Origin: Sphingobacteriales bacterium JAD_PAG50586_3 | Lineage (GTDB): Bacteria > Bacteroidota > Bacteroidia > CAMBQF01 | Assembly (NCBI GenBank): GCA_023213195.1 | Contig: CP096135.1 | Coordinates: 186,001-250,000 of the forward strand | DNA length: 64,000 bases | Direction: 5' to 3' | Shown here: positions 35,263-44,525 of the stretch, piece by piece | Numbering within the stretch: the first letter of the stretch is position 1 | How the letters are laid out: each line of letters opens with the position of its first letter | The notes under the pieces: model-generated | Databases searched by the model: none | Seen by the model: the letters and a program-made list of their open reading frames with translations, nothing else | Told to the model about the DNA's origin: nothing | Program-made: the position numbers and the translations under genes

Positions 35263-38187
35263 ATGAAAAAACATTTACTAGGTTTTGTAGTATTACTTTT
35301 TGCAGCAACCACGCTAAGTGCGCAGGTTAACCTAAACGGCCGGATTGATGATTTTGGTGAGCTGTGCACCAAACAATCGGTAAACTTTACCATGCCTGAT
35401 GGTATTATTTTAGAAACCGATATGTACCTGCCCATTTTGCAGGACTGTCTGTTGGTGCCTATTGATATTGCCATACCCGACCTGCTGGGTGGCGGTTCTT
35501 TTACTATGGATTTACAGGTGCTGCCCCGCGGTAAGCAAATTATTATTTACGACTCGCTAAACGGTGGGCTAAACCCCAACCCGTTCCAGTTGCCCATTAT
35601 TTTTAGCCGCACGCCCTATAATAAAGGCAGCTTTGCTACCGAGGCAGCCGCGGTGTGTTTACTGGGCCACTCTTACATTTACCAGGATATGCGCGGGCGC
35701 TACAAAAGCGGTGGTGTATACCTGCCCCTTATGAGCGATGGTTGGAACAAAAACCCCTACCACCCCGACTATAAGCACATACTGGACGTTACCGACTTTA
35801 ACGACCCACGCAACGGCAACAAGCACGAAGATGGCTACAACAGCATCAACTGGATATTAGACAGCCTTACCCGCCAGTATGATATTGATGGCAACGGCAC
35901 GTTAGAAACCTTTAACCCCGGCCTTGGCCGCATAGCCATGTTTGGTGCTTCGGCACTGGGCTACAACCAGTTTCAGGCGGCGGCGGCGCATAAAATAAAC
36001 CCAACCCAACCGGGCCTTAAAGCCTTGTTCCCCATTGTGGCACCCGGCGAGTTTTACAACTCTACCGGCTATGTTAACGGGGTATTCCGCGACAGGCTGG
36101 TAACAGGCTGGTTAAAAGGCCAGATTTTTACTTCTACTGATGATGACCTTTGGGATATTGATACCGATATTGATAACGATATACATACATCGCGCGATTA
36201 TAACCTGCCTAACAAATTTCAAGCGGCTAACCTGGCTATAGACCATTTTGCATCGGTACGCTATGCCAACGGCCCCGCGGGTTACTACCCAAACGCTATT
36301 GGTCGCTCTGATATGGATATTAGCCGTGCCATGGTTAATGCGCAAGGCGAAGGCGATGCCAACGGCACCGTAAGCCGCTACACCAATATGGAGGTACCTG
36401 CATTTAACCTTACCGGCTGGTACGATATTTTTATTGATGGGCAAATACAAACATGGGCCAACATGCGCAAGCACCTTAACCCTGCCTACAACAACCGCAA
36501 ACTGCAAAAAATCGTTATCGGCCCTTGGGCTCACCAAACTACCGGCGGCATTACCACAGGCGATATTACTTATAAACCAAACGTAGGCGATATTTTAGGC
36601 TTTAACCTTGCCGATCTTGATGTTGACAACCTGCCATTGGGCAAAATTTTAAACTCCGATTTAATTAGCTGGTTCCGTTATAACCTTAACTACGACACCA
36701 ACCAAGTACTTGGCGAGCCTAAAGTATTATTACCTGAAAGCCCATACTGGCAAGAAACGCCTATATCAAGCCTATACATCCGTTTCCCTGCAAACGATAT
36801 TAAACTGACCCTACCGCAGCTTTTAGGCTTTATGAATGGTACGCAAGGCATAGACAATGTGGATATAGAATTGAAGCTTGAAATTCCATTTTTACCACCG
36901 GTGCAAGTGCCGCTTACTATTCCTATACCTGCCCTTAGCAACCCACTTATTCCGGGCCTTGGTAGCGACGAGATTGGCGATATTAAAAAGGTAGACTTTG
37001 TAAACGATGTACCTAACGTGCGTGCCTACATTATTGGCCCTATTAACGATGGTGTGCCCGAAAACGAAAACAAAGGCAACTACTGGTTACCATCAGACAC
37101 ATTCCCATTAGTAGAAGGCATTACATGGCAGAAATACTACATGCATACCGATAAGGGCTTAACCACCTTTCCACCGGCTACAGAAGAAGGTTTTATTACC
37201 TATGTTCACGACCCTAACGACCCTATTGCTACCATTGGCGGCAATAACATGATAGAGCGCACGCCCGATGGCTTACGCGATAGCCAAGGCCAGTTTGACC
37301 TTGCCGACAGCCGCTATGTAAACACTACCATGGAGCGCCCGGGTGTTATCTCTTTTGAATCGCAGGTTATACAAGACTCGCTGTGTGTTATTGGCTTCCC
37401 CGTAGCTAACCTATGGGCCAAGAGTAACCCTAACGGCCTAACCAGCGGCCCTACCGATACCGATTTCTTTATCCGTATACTTGATGTGTACCCTGATGGC
37501 CGCCAGTACTACGTTAACGAAGGTGCTGTTAATGCCCGCGCCCGCGATTATGCCCGTGGCCTGCTGGAAACCCCTGAGCTTGACGAGAACTACCCTTATC
37601 CTAACGATGATGTTCCGTTTACCAACATAGAGGCTAACCAACTGTACGAATACAAATTCCGTATGTACCCTATGGGCTACACCTTTGGCAAAGGCCACAA
37701 GGTTAAAATCCTTATCAGCAGCTCTAACTTTACCCGTTACCGAGTAAACCCTAACCTTCCTATGGAAGACGGTGATTTCTTCCGCCGCAAGCCGGGCGAT
37801 GGCCAAACCTACAACTACAACGGTGTAGAAATGGACCCGCGCATTGCTGTGCAACGTGTACATATTAGCGATATGCACCAGTGCTGGATAGATTTCCCTG
37901 TATACACCCAATCTATTCTTGCTGAAGAAGAAACCCCTATTAAAGATGTGTTGGTGCTGGATGTATTCCCTAACCCAACAACAGATTTTGTAAACGTATA
38001 CATGAACCGCAGTGCTGAATATACACTAACCATTTACAACCTGCAAGGCCAACAGGTATTGCAAACTACTGTAAACGGTACCCAAACCCAGGTTGATGTT
38101 CACAGCCTAAACAATGGCATTTATACTATCCAATTAATTGATAGCAAAACTGGCACTACACTTACTAAGAAGTTGACTAAAATTTAG
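35263..38187 (+). CDS. CocE/NonD (X-Pro dipeptidyl-peptidase S15-like) hydrolase with T9SS type A signal
   Basis: Secreted hydrolase of 974 residues. Signal peptide (about 20 residues, ending LSAQ). S15-like alpha/beta hydrolase core: FSRTPYNKGSFATE, QDMRGRYKSGG and the nucleophile elbow MFGASALGYNQF (Ser230; GASALG rather than the common GxSYxG). The acid and base regions are NLTGWYDIFIDG (Asp) and IGPWAHQTTGG (His). A C-terminal S15-type beta domain (about 700-890; KVKILISSSNFTRY) follows, then a type A sorting domain (LDVFPNPTTDFVNVY). Known relatives hydrolyse acyl, peptide or ester bonds. It ends before a strong terminator. Confidence 0.88.
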   Translation: MKKHLLGFVVLLFAATTLSAQVNLNGRIDDFGELCTKQSVNFTMPDGIILETDMYLPILQDCLLVPIDIAIPDLLGGGSFTMDLQVLPRGKQIIIYDSLNGGLNPNPFQLPIIFSRTPYNKGSFATEAAAVCLLGHSYIYQDMRGRYKSGGVYLPLMSDGWNKNPYHPDYKHILDVTDFNDPRNGNKHEDGYNSINWILDSLTRQYDIDGNGTLETFNPGLGRIAMFGASALGYNQFQAAAAHKINPTQPGLKALFPIVAPGEFYNSTGYVNGVFRDRLVTGWLKGQIFTSTDDDLWDIDTDIDNDIHTSRDYNLPNKFQAANLAIDHFASVRYANGPAGYYPNAIGRSDMDISRAMVNAQGEGDANGTVSRYTNMEVPAFNLTGWYDIFIDGQIQTWANMRKHLNPAYNNRKLQKIVIGPWAHQTTGGITTGDITYKPNVGDILGFNLADLDVDNLPLGKILNSDLISWFRYNLNYDTNQVLGEPKVLLPESPYWQETPISSLYIRFPANDIKLTLPQLLGFMNGTQGIDNVDIELKLEIPFLPPVQVPLTIPIPALSNPLIPGLGSDEIGDIKKVDFVNDVPNVRAYIIGPINDGVPENENKGNYWLPSDTFPLVEGITWQKYYMHTDKGLTTFPPATEEGFITYVHDPNDPIATIGGNNMIERTPDGLRDSQGQFDLADSRYVNTTMERPGVISFESQVIQDSLCVIGFPVANLWAKSNPNGLTSGPTDTDFFIRILDVYPDGRQYYVNEGAVNARARDYARGLLETPELDENYPYPNDDVPFTNIEANQLYEYKFRMYPMGYTFGKGHKVKILISSSNFTRYRVNPNLPMEDGDFFRRKPGDGQTYNYNGVEMDPRIAVQRVHISDMHQCWIDFPVYTQSILAEEETPIKDVLVLDVFPNPTTDFVNVYMNRSAEYTLTIYNLQGQQVLQTTVNGTQTQVDVHSLNNGIYTIQLIDSKTGTTLTKKLTKI

Positions 38188-38205
38188 TTCGTAGTTGCCG
38201 TGAAA

Positions 38206-38256
38206 AAACTCTCCCTTATAAAGGGAGTACCCTCATGAAATGAGGGGAGGGATTAA
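38206..38256. repeat. Two-arm palindromic element (variable arm CCCTCAT/ATGAGGG)
   Basis: CTCTCCCTTATAAAGGGAG, then TACCCTCAT-gaa-ATGAGGG, then GAGGGATT. It follows the hydrolase stop directly. Confidence 0.7.
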
Positions 38257-38285
38257 AAAAGCGGGGTTTAGGCCCCGCTTTTTTT
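38255..38285 (+). terminator. Intrinsic terminator of the CocE-type hydrolase gene
   Basis: AAAAAAGCGGGG-tttagg-CCCCGCTTTTTTT; a strong GC stem (38261-38266/38273-38278) flanked by A6 and T7. Confidence 0.85.
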
Positions 38286-38371
38286 GACCCCTATCCTAAA
38301 TCCTTTCCCCTTAAAGGGAAAGGACTTTAAGCCATATCGGTGATTGTCACCCCTGCGAAGGCAGGGGTCTA
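38284..38371. repeat. Two further hairpins (AAATCCTTTCCCC/GGGAAAGGACTTT; ACCCCTGC/GCAGGGGT)
   Basis: 38284-38330 is the CCTTTCCC-type arm also seen at 14150-14180. 38346-38371 is a REP hairpin ACCCCTGC-gaag-GCAGGGGT. No gene lies between 38188 and 38471. Confidence 0.6.
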
Positions 38372-38471
38372 ACCAAGCGGTGATGCTATCTGTTGGGACA
38401 CACCTTACCTCTTATCAAGTAGTGTTGTTAATTAGAAAGACTTTATTATCTTTAAAATAAATATTTGCCTT

Positions 38472-38867
38472 ATGACAGCCAAACCCTACATCTTTCTATT
38501 ATTATTTCTTGCCTTAATATCTTGCAATAAAGAAAGTGACAATAAACCCACTCAAATAGATACGCTAGATTACAGGGACAGCATTGTAGGCACATATTCA
38601 GGAAGCGCTATTTTTGAAGGTATGACCGGTACTTTCTTTTATCAGAGAACATTAGAAGTGGTTATTGATAGCACAAATGTTGATGGAATAATTATTTACA
38701 ATGATAATTGTTATCCCAATGGAGATAAATATGCACTTGACACTAATTATACATTTTCAGCATTAGTTGGATCTGGAGAGTTTAGAAATGACAGTATGTA
38801 TTTTAGTTGCGATAATCCCCAGGTATTAGGTACAATATCTTCTACCTATCGTTTGAAGAAGAACTAG
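38472..38867 (+). CDS. Small lipoprotein, unknown (131 aa)
   Basis: Start ATG 38472; lipobox ALISC (Cys18) then a short body of predicted beta strands with the segment DSIVGTYSGSAIFEG and a terminal SSTYRLKKN. Resembles small Bacteroidota lipoproteins with a lipocalin-like (YxGxYxG) start. Function unknown. Confidence 0.65.
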   Translation: MTAKPYIFLLLFLALISCNKESDNKPTQIDTLDYRDSIVGTYSGSAIFEGMTGTFFYQRTLEVVIDSTNVDGIIIYNDNCYPNGDKYALDTNYTFSALVGSGEFRNDSMYFSCDNPQVLGTISSTYRLKKN

Positions 38868-38947
38868 AACTAACAAAGCCGTTTTCTGCCAGCGGCTTTC
38901 AATTAAATCACCCGTCTGAGTTGCAATTTTCAATTGCAACTCATCCT

Positions 38948-39058
38948 TCGCCTTTATAAGGGGGAGTGTTTTTCTGCACATCCACCCAAGTGATTTAAAA
39001 CAAGGAAACTCTCCCTTTTAAAGGGAGTGCCTCGCAAAGCGAGGGGAGGGATTTTTAG
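38948..39058. repeat. Palindromic elements in the gap before the metallophosphoesterase gene
   Basis: A partial CTTTATAAGGGGGAG half-element near 38950-38973, and a full two-arm element 39006-39058: CTCTCCCTTTTAAAGGGAG, variable arm CCTCGC-aaa-GCGAGG, closing GGAGGGATTTTTAG. The rest of 38868-39238 holds no gene; a promoter-like motif lies at 39087-39118. Confidence 0.7.
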
Positions 39059-39086
39059 CCGACACTTATCTGTTGATTTAATTAGG

Positions 39087-39118
39087 TTGACAAAGGGTGT
39101 ATTGGGGTTGTATCTTTG
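39087..39118 (+). promoter_or_regulatory. Candidate Bacteroidota promoter TTG-N21-TATCTTTG
   Basis: TTG 39087-39089 and TATCTTTG 39111-39118 with 21 bases between them, the best promoter match in the window. It would drive the metallophosphoesterase gene starting at 39239 with a leader of about 115 bases. Confidence 0.55.
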
Positions 39119-39238
39119 TATTATTATTGGAGGTGTGGCTAAGTGGCGTGTGGCTAAGTTTGCAAAAACTCCATTATTTACTACAACAACAAGCAACTAC
39201 AACCTACCAACTGCAAACTAATTTAGTACCTTTACCCT

Positions 39239-40313
39239 GTGAAACATTTCTTCTCTACCCTATTTATACTGGCCTTTGTAACGCTTAACGCGCAGCAGCC
39301 TACCCATACCGTTTTTTAATTGGCGATGCCGGTAAAAGTGCTAAGCCGGGGCCATCATTAAACTTACTTAATGAGCAACTAAAAACTACGCCCAATGGCT
39401 CTGTAATATTTTTAGGCGATAATATTTATCCCGCAGGTTTGCACCTGAGTAAAACACCCGGCGACACTACCGAGAGCGAGCGCAACCTTTTGTGCCAGCT
39501 GAAAATTGTTCAGGATTACCCGGGCAATGTAGTGTTTGTACCCGGCAACCACGATTGGGACGAAGGCAAAGCCGGTGGCTTAAAAACAATTAAAACAGAG
39601 CAACAATATATTGAAGATTACCGCTCTAAAATGTATCCGGACGTAAAGAAAATCCCGATACTTTTTAAACCTACTGCCGGTAAACCTGGGCCTGAGAGTT
39701 ATTTAATTTCGCCCGGCATACGTATGATAGCACTGGATACTCAATGGTTTCTACACTTCTACAAAAAAGACAATTTAAAGGACAAAACACGTAAGCAAAC
39801 AGCCGAAGCTTTTTACAATGGCCTAGACAGTCTGCTAAACTACTGCCAAACGCACAACGAAAAGGCTTTGCTGGTTTACCACCACCCGCTATTTACCAAC
39901 GGTGGGCATGGCGCCCGTAAACAACCGCTTCGTTTTTTAATCAACTACACTCCTTTTCAACTACTGGGTTTAATAGGTGGTAATCGTTACTTTGTGCAAG
40001 ATATTCCGCAACCGCGCTTTAAGAAAATGCGCAACCGTATGCTGGCTATTATGGGTAAGTACAAAGGCGTAATTAACGCATCGGGGCACGAACATTACCT
40101 GCAACACTATACCCACGGCGACGACCACTTTATAGTAAGCGGTTCGGGTAGCAAGCTATCACACAAAAAAGTAGACATCTACAAAGAAGACTTTTTGAAG
40201 ACCAGCAACCCGGCTTTGCCAAGCTTATGTTTTATGCTGATGGCAGCGCCAAAGTAGAGTATTGGGGCGCAACAGATAAAAAGGTGCTTAAAACCATTGA
40301 TTTAGGAAAGTAG
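39239..40313 (+). CDS. Metallophosphoesterase, secreted (two frameshifts, GTG start)
   Basis: Calcineurin-like phosphatase of about 358 residues (purple acid phosphatase-like). GTG 39239 opens a signal peptide (KHFFSTLFILAFVTLNAQ). Metal-binding blocks: LIGDAGKS, FLGDNIYPAG, VPGNHDWDEG, VYHHPLFTNGGHG and SGHEHYLQHY. The frame is broken twice: T6 at about 39311-39316 (one more T gives HTVFLIGDAG), and CCCGGC near 40209-40214 (one more base gives SNPGFAKLMFYADGSAK, ending ...KTIDLGK at 40313). Both breaks are single-base losses. Substrate unknown. Confidence 0.8.
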
Positions 40314-40384
40314 CCCAATTTTACATGTTAGATTGGTGTAATATTTTCTCTCATTTTATAAGCCTTAGCGTTGATTTTTGTGTT

Positions 40385-40392
40385 TACCTTTG
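40385..40392 (+). promoter_or_regulatory. Candidate -7 element TACCTTTG
   Basis: TAnnTTTG match about 100 bases upstream of the KUP start; weak -33. It would give a leader of roughly 95 bases with no recognised riboswitch. Confidence 0.35.
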
Positions 40393-40494
40393 TGCCAACA
40401 ACAACAACGGAAAGGTGTACAACTCCATATTATCATCAGGTGCAATCGGCACAGCAATGCCTTTCAATCAATACACAAGTCATTTACTATAGAG

Positions 40495-42452
40495 ATGGGC
40501 GATAGCAGACATCATCAAAACCACATTAACAAATTATCAGGAGCGGCCCTCCTTGTTACACTAGGCATTATCTATGGCGATATTGGTACATCGCCCCTAT
40601 ACGTAATGAACGCCATTATGGGCAAAGGCCCCATTAACCGCGATGTGGTGCTGGGCGCTATATCGTGCGTGTTTTGGACACTTACGCTGCAAACTACCAT
40701 CAAATACGTAATTATAACCCTGCGTGCCGATAACAAAGGCGAGGGGGTATATTCTCTTTATACGCACTGGTACGCCGCCGTATACCCTGGCTTATGTGGC
40801 CTGCCATTATTGGTGGTAGCGCATTATTAGCCGATAGTATTATTACCCCGCCTATCTCTGTTTCATCAGCTATAGAGGGTTTACAACTACGCTACCCCGA
40901 AATACAAACCATACCCATTGTTATTGCCATTATCACAGCGTTGTTTCTTATACAACAATTCGGAACCGGCTTTGTAGGCAAAGCTTTTGGCCCAATAATG
41001 TTTATATGGTTTAGCATGCTGGCTGTGCTGGGTTTTATGCAGCTAAATGGCCATTGGGAAATTTTAAGCGCCTTAAACCCAATGTATGGTTATAACCTGC
41101 TGGTTAACGAGCCGCAAGGCTTTTGGCTGTTGGGTGCTGTTTTCCTGTGTACTACGGGTGCCGAGGCTTTATACTCCGACCTTGGCCATTGTGGGCGCAT
41201 AAACATTCGCGTATCGTGGATTTTTGTTAAAACCTGTTTGCTGCTTAACTACTTTGGGCAAGGCGCGTGGTTGCTACAACACACCGGTATGCCTATTGGC
41301 GAAAACCGCATATTTTTTGCCCTTATGCCGCCTGAGTTTTTAATTGTAGGCATTGTTATAGCTACCCTTGCGGCCATTATTGCCAGCCAGGCGTTAATAT
41401 CAGGCTCTTTTACATTGATATCAGAAGCTATACGGCTTAACTTTTGGCCTAAGCTGCGCATTATGTACCCTACCGATTTTAAAGGCCAGCTTTACATACC
41501 TGCCATCAATACCATGCTTTGGGCGGGCTGTGTAGCGGTTACGCTGTACTTTAAAGAGTCGTCGGCTATGGAGGCCGCCTACGGGCTTTCTATTACCATT
41601 ACCATGCTTATGACAACGGTACTGTTGTACCACTACCTAAAATACATCCGCAAAGTATCATTCGCCATAGTTATACCTATGCTGCTGGTGTTTGTGTTTA
41701 TAGAGTGTAGTTTCTTACTAGCCAACCTGCTTAAGTTTATGCACGGTGGCTGGGTTACACTGGTTATAGCATCAACACTGATATTTGTAATGTACGTATG
41801 GTACAGGGCGCGTAAAATTAAAAACCGCTACACTGAGTTTGAGAAGATAGACAAGTATGTGCCTATGCTTACCGCATTAAGTGCTGATGAAACTGTACCC
41901 AAAAACTCTACTCACCTGGTATACCTTACCAGCGCCAACTTTGACAACCAACTGGAGACCAAAATTATCTACTCTATATTCCAAAAGCAACCTAAGCGTG
42001 CCGATGTATACTGGTTTTTACACGTTGATGTGCTAGACACCCCGTATACCATGGAGTATAAGGTTATTCAACTTGTCAAAGAACACGTATTCCGTATCGA
42101 TTTCCGCCTTGGGTTCCGTGTAGAACCTAAGATAAACCTGCTGTTCCGCCAAGTGGTTGAGAACATGGTAGAGCACGGCGAGGTTGATATTGTTAGCCGC
42201 TACGAATCGCTAAAGAAAGAAGCCCTTACCGGCGACTTCCGCTTTGTAGTGCTGGAGAAATACCTATCGCACGACAATAACCTTTCGTTTGTAGACAAAG
42301 TGGTTATGGACGTTTATGCCGAGCTTAAAAAGCTAAGCTTATCTGAAGAACGCGGCTTTGGCCTTGATACCAGCTCTGTTACGGTAGAAAAGGTTCCAAT
42401 GGTAGTATCACGCATTCAAAAGTCGCCATTAAAACGGATTGAGCGCCACTAA
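40495..42452 (+). CDS. kup: KUP/HAK-family potassium uptake permease (one frameshift)
   Basis: Inner-membrane K+ transporter. Start ATG 40495 (MGDSRHHQNHINKLSGAALL). Family segments seen: LGIIYGDIGTSPLYVMNAIM (first helix region), ADNKGEGVYSLYT, IIGGSALLADSIITPPISV and AIEGLQL, with about twelve helices and a C-terminal cytoplasmic domain of roughly 200 residues. The frame shifts near 40762-40772; after it the expected LVRRRIPWLMWPAIIGG is read (a net loss of one base or gain of two). Corrected length about 652 residues, normal for KUP. Its stop codon overlaps the convergent ABC gene by 4 bases. Confidence 0.87.
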
Positions 42453-44212
42453 AGAGCCGCCGTCTCGGCGTTTTTAAACTGCAACTCAAACAGGCGTTTG
42501 TACTGGCCGTTTTGGCTTAGTAAGCCTTGGTGGGTGCCATGTTCAATAATTTGGCCATGGTCAAATACAAGGATATAATCGGCCTTTTGAACCGTGGCTA
42601 ACCTGTGGGCAATAACTATAGAAGTACGGCCATGGGTTAGTTTGCTTAACGCCTCCTGTATCATCTCTTCAGACTCTGTATCAACCGACGAGGTAGCCTC
42701 GTCCAAAATCAATATAGATGGGTTGTGTATGTAGGCACGCATAAATGATATAAGCTGTCGCTGACCAACAGATAGCACGGCTCCACGCTCCATAACGTTA
42801 TAGTCAAAGTCGCCGGGCAGGTTGTTTATAAAGCGCTCTGCACCTATCATACGCGCTGCTTCCTGCAACTGTGCTTTGGTTACATTGTCTTTGCCAATGG
42901 TAATGTTGTTAGCTATACTGTCTGAGAACAAAAACACATCTTGCAATACAATACCAATATGTTTGCGGATAACAGCAGTGTCGTAATCGCGCAGGTCTAC
43001 ACCATCAACAGTAATAGTGCCCTTGTTGTATTCGTAAAAACGGCCCAGTAAGCTTATTACCGATGTTTTGCCCGCACCCGTTGCACCAACTATGGCAATG
43101 GTTTGCCCGGCCTTAACATCAAACGATACACCTTTCAATACCCAATCCTCATCGTTATAAGCAAACCATACATCTTTAAAGCTGATGTCGCCCTTAATAA
43201 CATCAGTAGTATGCTTGTGGGTGTTCTCTATAATATCGTCGGTATCAAGCACTTTAAACACACGCTCAGAGCTTACAATGCCCATTTGCAGGGTGTTGAA
43301 CTTATCGGCCAGCTCACGTATGGGGCGGAAGAGCAAATCAACATACATCATATAGGCCACAATCTCGCCGGGGGTAACGCTACCACCCAGTGCAAGTCGG
43401 GCGCCAATCCACACCAACAAACCTTTTGACGCTGCCGATAAAACCTCTACAATAGGTAAGAACACCGAGTAATGCCATACCGACCGGTTGTTGGCATCGC
43501 GGTGGTCTCGGTTAATTTGCTCAAACTTTTCAAACTCCTGCTCTTCACGGCCAAAAATCTGCACAATACCCATGCCAGTAATATGCTCCTGCACAAAGGT
43601 GTTAAGTTCCGATACCTTAGTACGCACATCCTGAAAAGCCTTTTTAACAGCGTTTTGAAATATGCGGGTACTGATAAGCATAACCGGTATTACCGCCAGG
43701 CTTATAAGCGCCAACTGCCAGTTTACGTAGAACATTACACCTACTATAACTATCAGCTTTAATATATCGGCAATAATTACCAACAGGCCTTCAGAGAATA
43801 TATCGGCAATGGTTTCTATGTCAGATATTACACGCGTAACCAGCATGCCTATAGGCGAATTATCAAAGAACTTTAAGCGCAGGCGGGTAATGTGGCGGAA
43901 CACATGCGAACGTAAGTCTTTAATTACCGTTTGCCCCAACCAGCTAGAGTAGTAAGAGTATAAAAAGCCCAAACCGGTTTCGGCAACCATTAATAAAATA
44001 AGTGCTACCATCATTTGCACCAGGCCGGGGTAATCGCCAACTATAATGTAATTATCAATAGTATACGATATAAGGAACGGCCTTGCCGGGGCAATAACCG
44101 CCAGCAAAATGGTTAGCAGCGCGGTAAAAAACAAGGTGCTTTTATACGGCCTTGCATAGCCCAAAACCCTGCTTAGTAAAGAAAAATCGAATGCACTGCC
44201 TGTTGCGCCCAT
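42449..44212 (-). CDS. ABC exporter, fused permease and ATPase (MsbA/MdlB-like)
   Basis: 587-residue half-transporter: six membrane helices in an N-terminal ABC_membrane domain (start KSTLFFTALLTILLA, with helix 6 region GEIVAYMMYVDLLFRP), then an ATPase domain with Walker A IVGATGAGKTS, signature LSVGQRQL, Walker B ILILDEATSSVD and H-loop IAHRLATV. Known relatives export lipid A or drugs; the substrate is not determinable here. Start ATG 44210-44212. Its stop overlaps the KUP stop by 4 bases, so the two genes share their 3' ends and no terminator stands between them. Confidence 0.88.
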   Translation of the reverse strand: MGATGSAFDFSLLSRVLGYARPYKSTLFFTALLTILLAVIAPARPFLISYTIDNYIIVGDYPGLVQMMVALILLMVAETGLGFLYSYYSSWLGQTVIKDLRSHVFRHITRLRLKFFDNSPIGMLVTRVISDIETIADIFSEGLLVIIADILKLIVIVGVMFYVNWQLALISLAVIPVMLISTRIFQNAVKKAFQDVRTKVSELNTFVQEHITGMGIVQIFGREEQEFEKFEQINRDHRDANNRSVWHYSVFLPIVEVLSAASKGLLVWIGARLALGGSVTPGEIVAYMMYVDLLFRPIRELADKFNTLQMGIVSSERVFKVLDTDDIIENTHKHTTDVIKGDISFKDVWFAYNDEDWVLKGVSFDVKAGQTIAIVGATGAGKTSVISLLGRFYEYNKGTITVDGVDLRDYDTAVIRKHIGIVLQDVFLFSDSIANNITIGKDNVTKAQLQEAARMIGAERFINNLPGDFDYNVMERGAVLSVGQRQLISFMRAYIHNPSILILDEATSSVDTESEEMIQEALSKLTHGRTSIVIAHRLATVQKADYILVFDHGQIIEHGTHQGLLSQNGQYKRLFELQFKNAETAAL

Positions 44213-44307
44213 AAGTGTGCAAAATTAAGTAATTGTTGCGACATTGAAACAGACAGCTACCTGCCTATTATGTTTAATTGAATTTTAACGTAGCTTTTAG
44301 TTTTCAA

Positions 44308-44352
44308 CTCCCCTCCTTTTTAAGGAGGGGTGCCCGCAGGGCGGGGTGGTTA
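44308..44352. repeat. Two-arm palindromic element (variable arm GCCC/GGGC)
   Basis: CCCCTCCTTTTTAAGGAGGGG, then TGCCCgcaGGGC, then GGGGTGGTTAT. It lies in the 313-base gene-free gap upstream of the ABC exporter. Confidence 0.72.
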
Positions 44353-44403
44353 TCAGTTTAATAAACCCACGCAGCCCGTAGACCAACAACTCTTCCTCGC
44401 TTG

Positions 44404-44471
44404 CACCTCCCCCTTCCCCCTCCTAAATTTAGGAGGGGGTGTCGCGACGATAGTCGTGACGGGGGTGGTAA
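44404..44471. repeat. Two-arm palindromic element (variable arm TCGCGAC/GTCGTGA)
   Basis: CCCCCTCCTAAATTTAGGAGGGGG, then TGTCGCGAC-gata-GTCGTGACG, then GGGGTGGTAAAC. The remainder of 44213-44525 holds a heptanucleotide array and no gene. Confidence 0.72.
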
Positions 44472-44489
44472 ACAAAAACCACAAAGTTT

Positions 44490-44525
44490 CATTTTTCGTT
44501 TTTCATTTTTTATTTTTCATTAAAA
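44490..44525 (-). repeat. Heptanucleotide array abutting the ATPase stop codon
   Basis: CATTTTT, CGTTTTT, CATTTTT, TATTTTT and CATTAAAA in 7-nt phase, reaching the stop codon (44526-44528) of the minus-strand ATPase gene; on the coding strand it reads AATGAAA-type units. Confidence 0.65.

Noticed and set aside
38472..38867. T9SS cargo
   Set aside because: No sorting domain; the lipobox makes it a plain lipoprotein.
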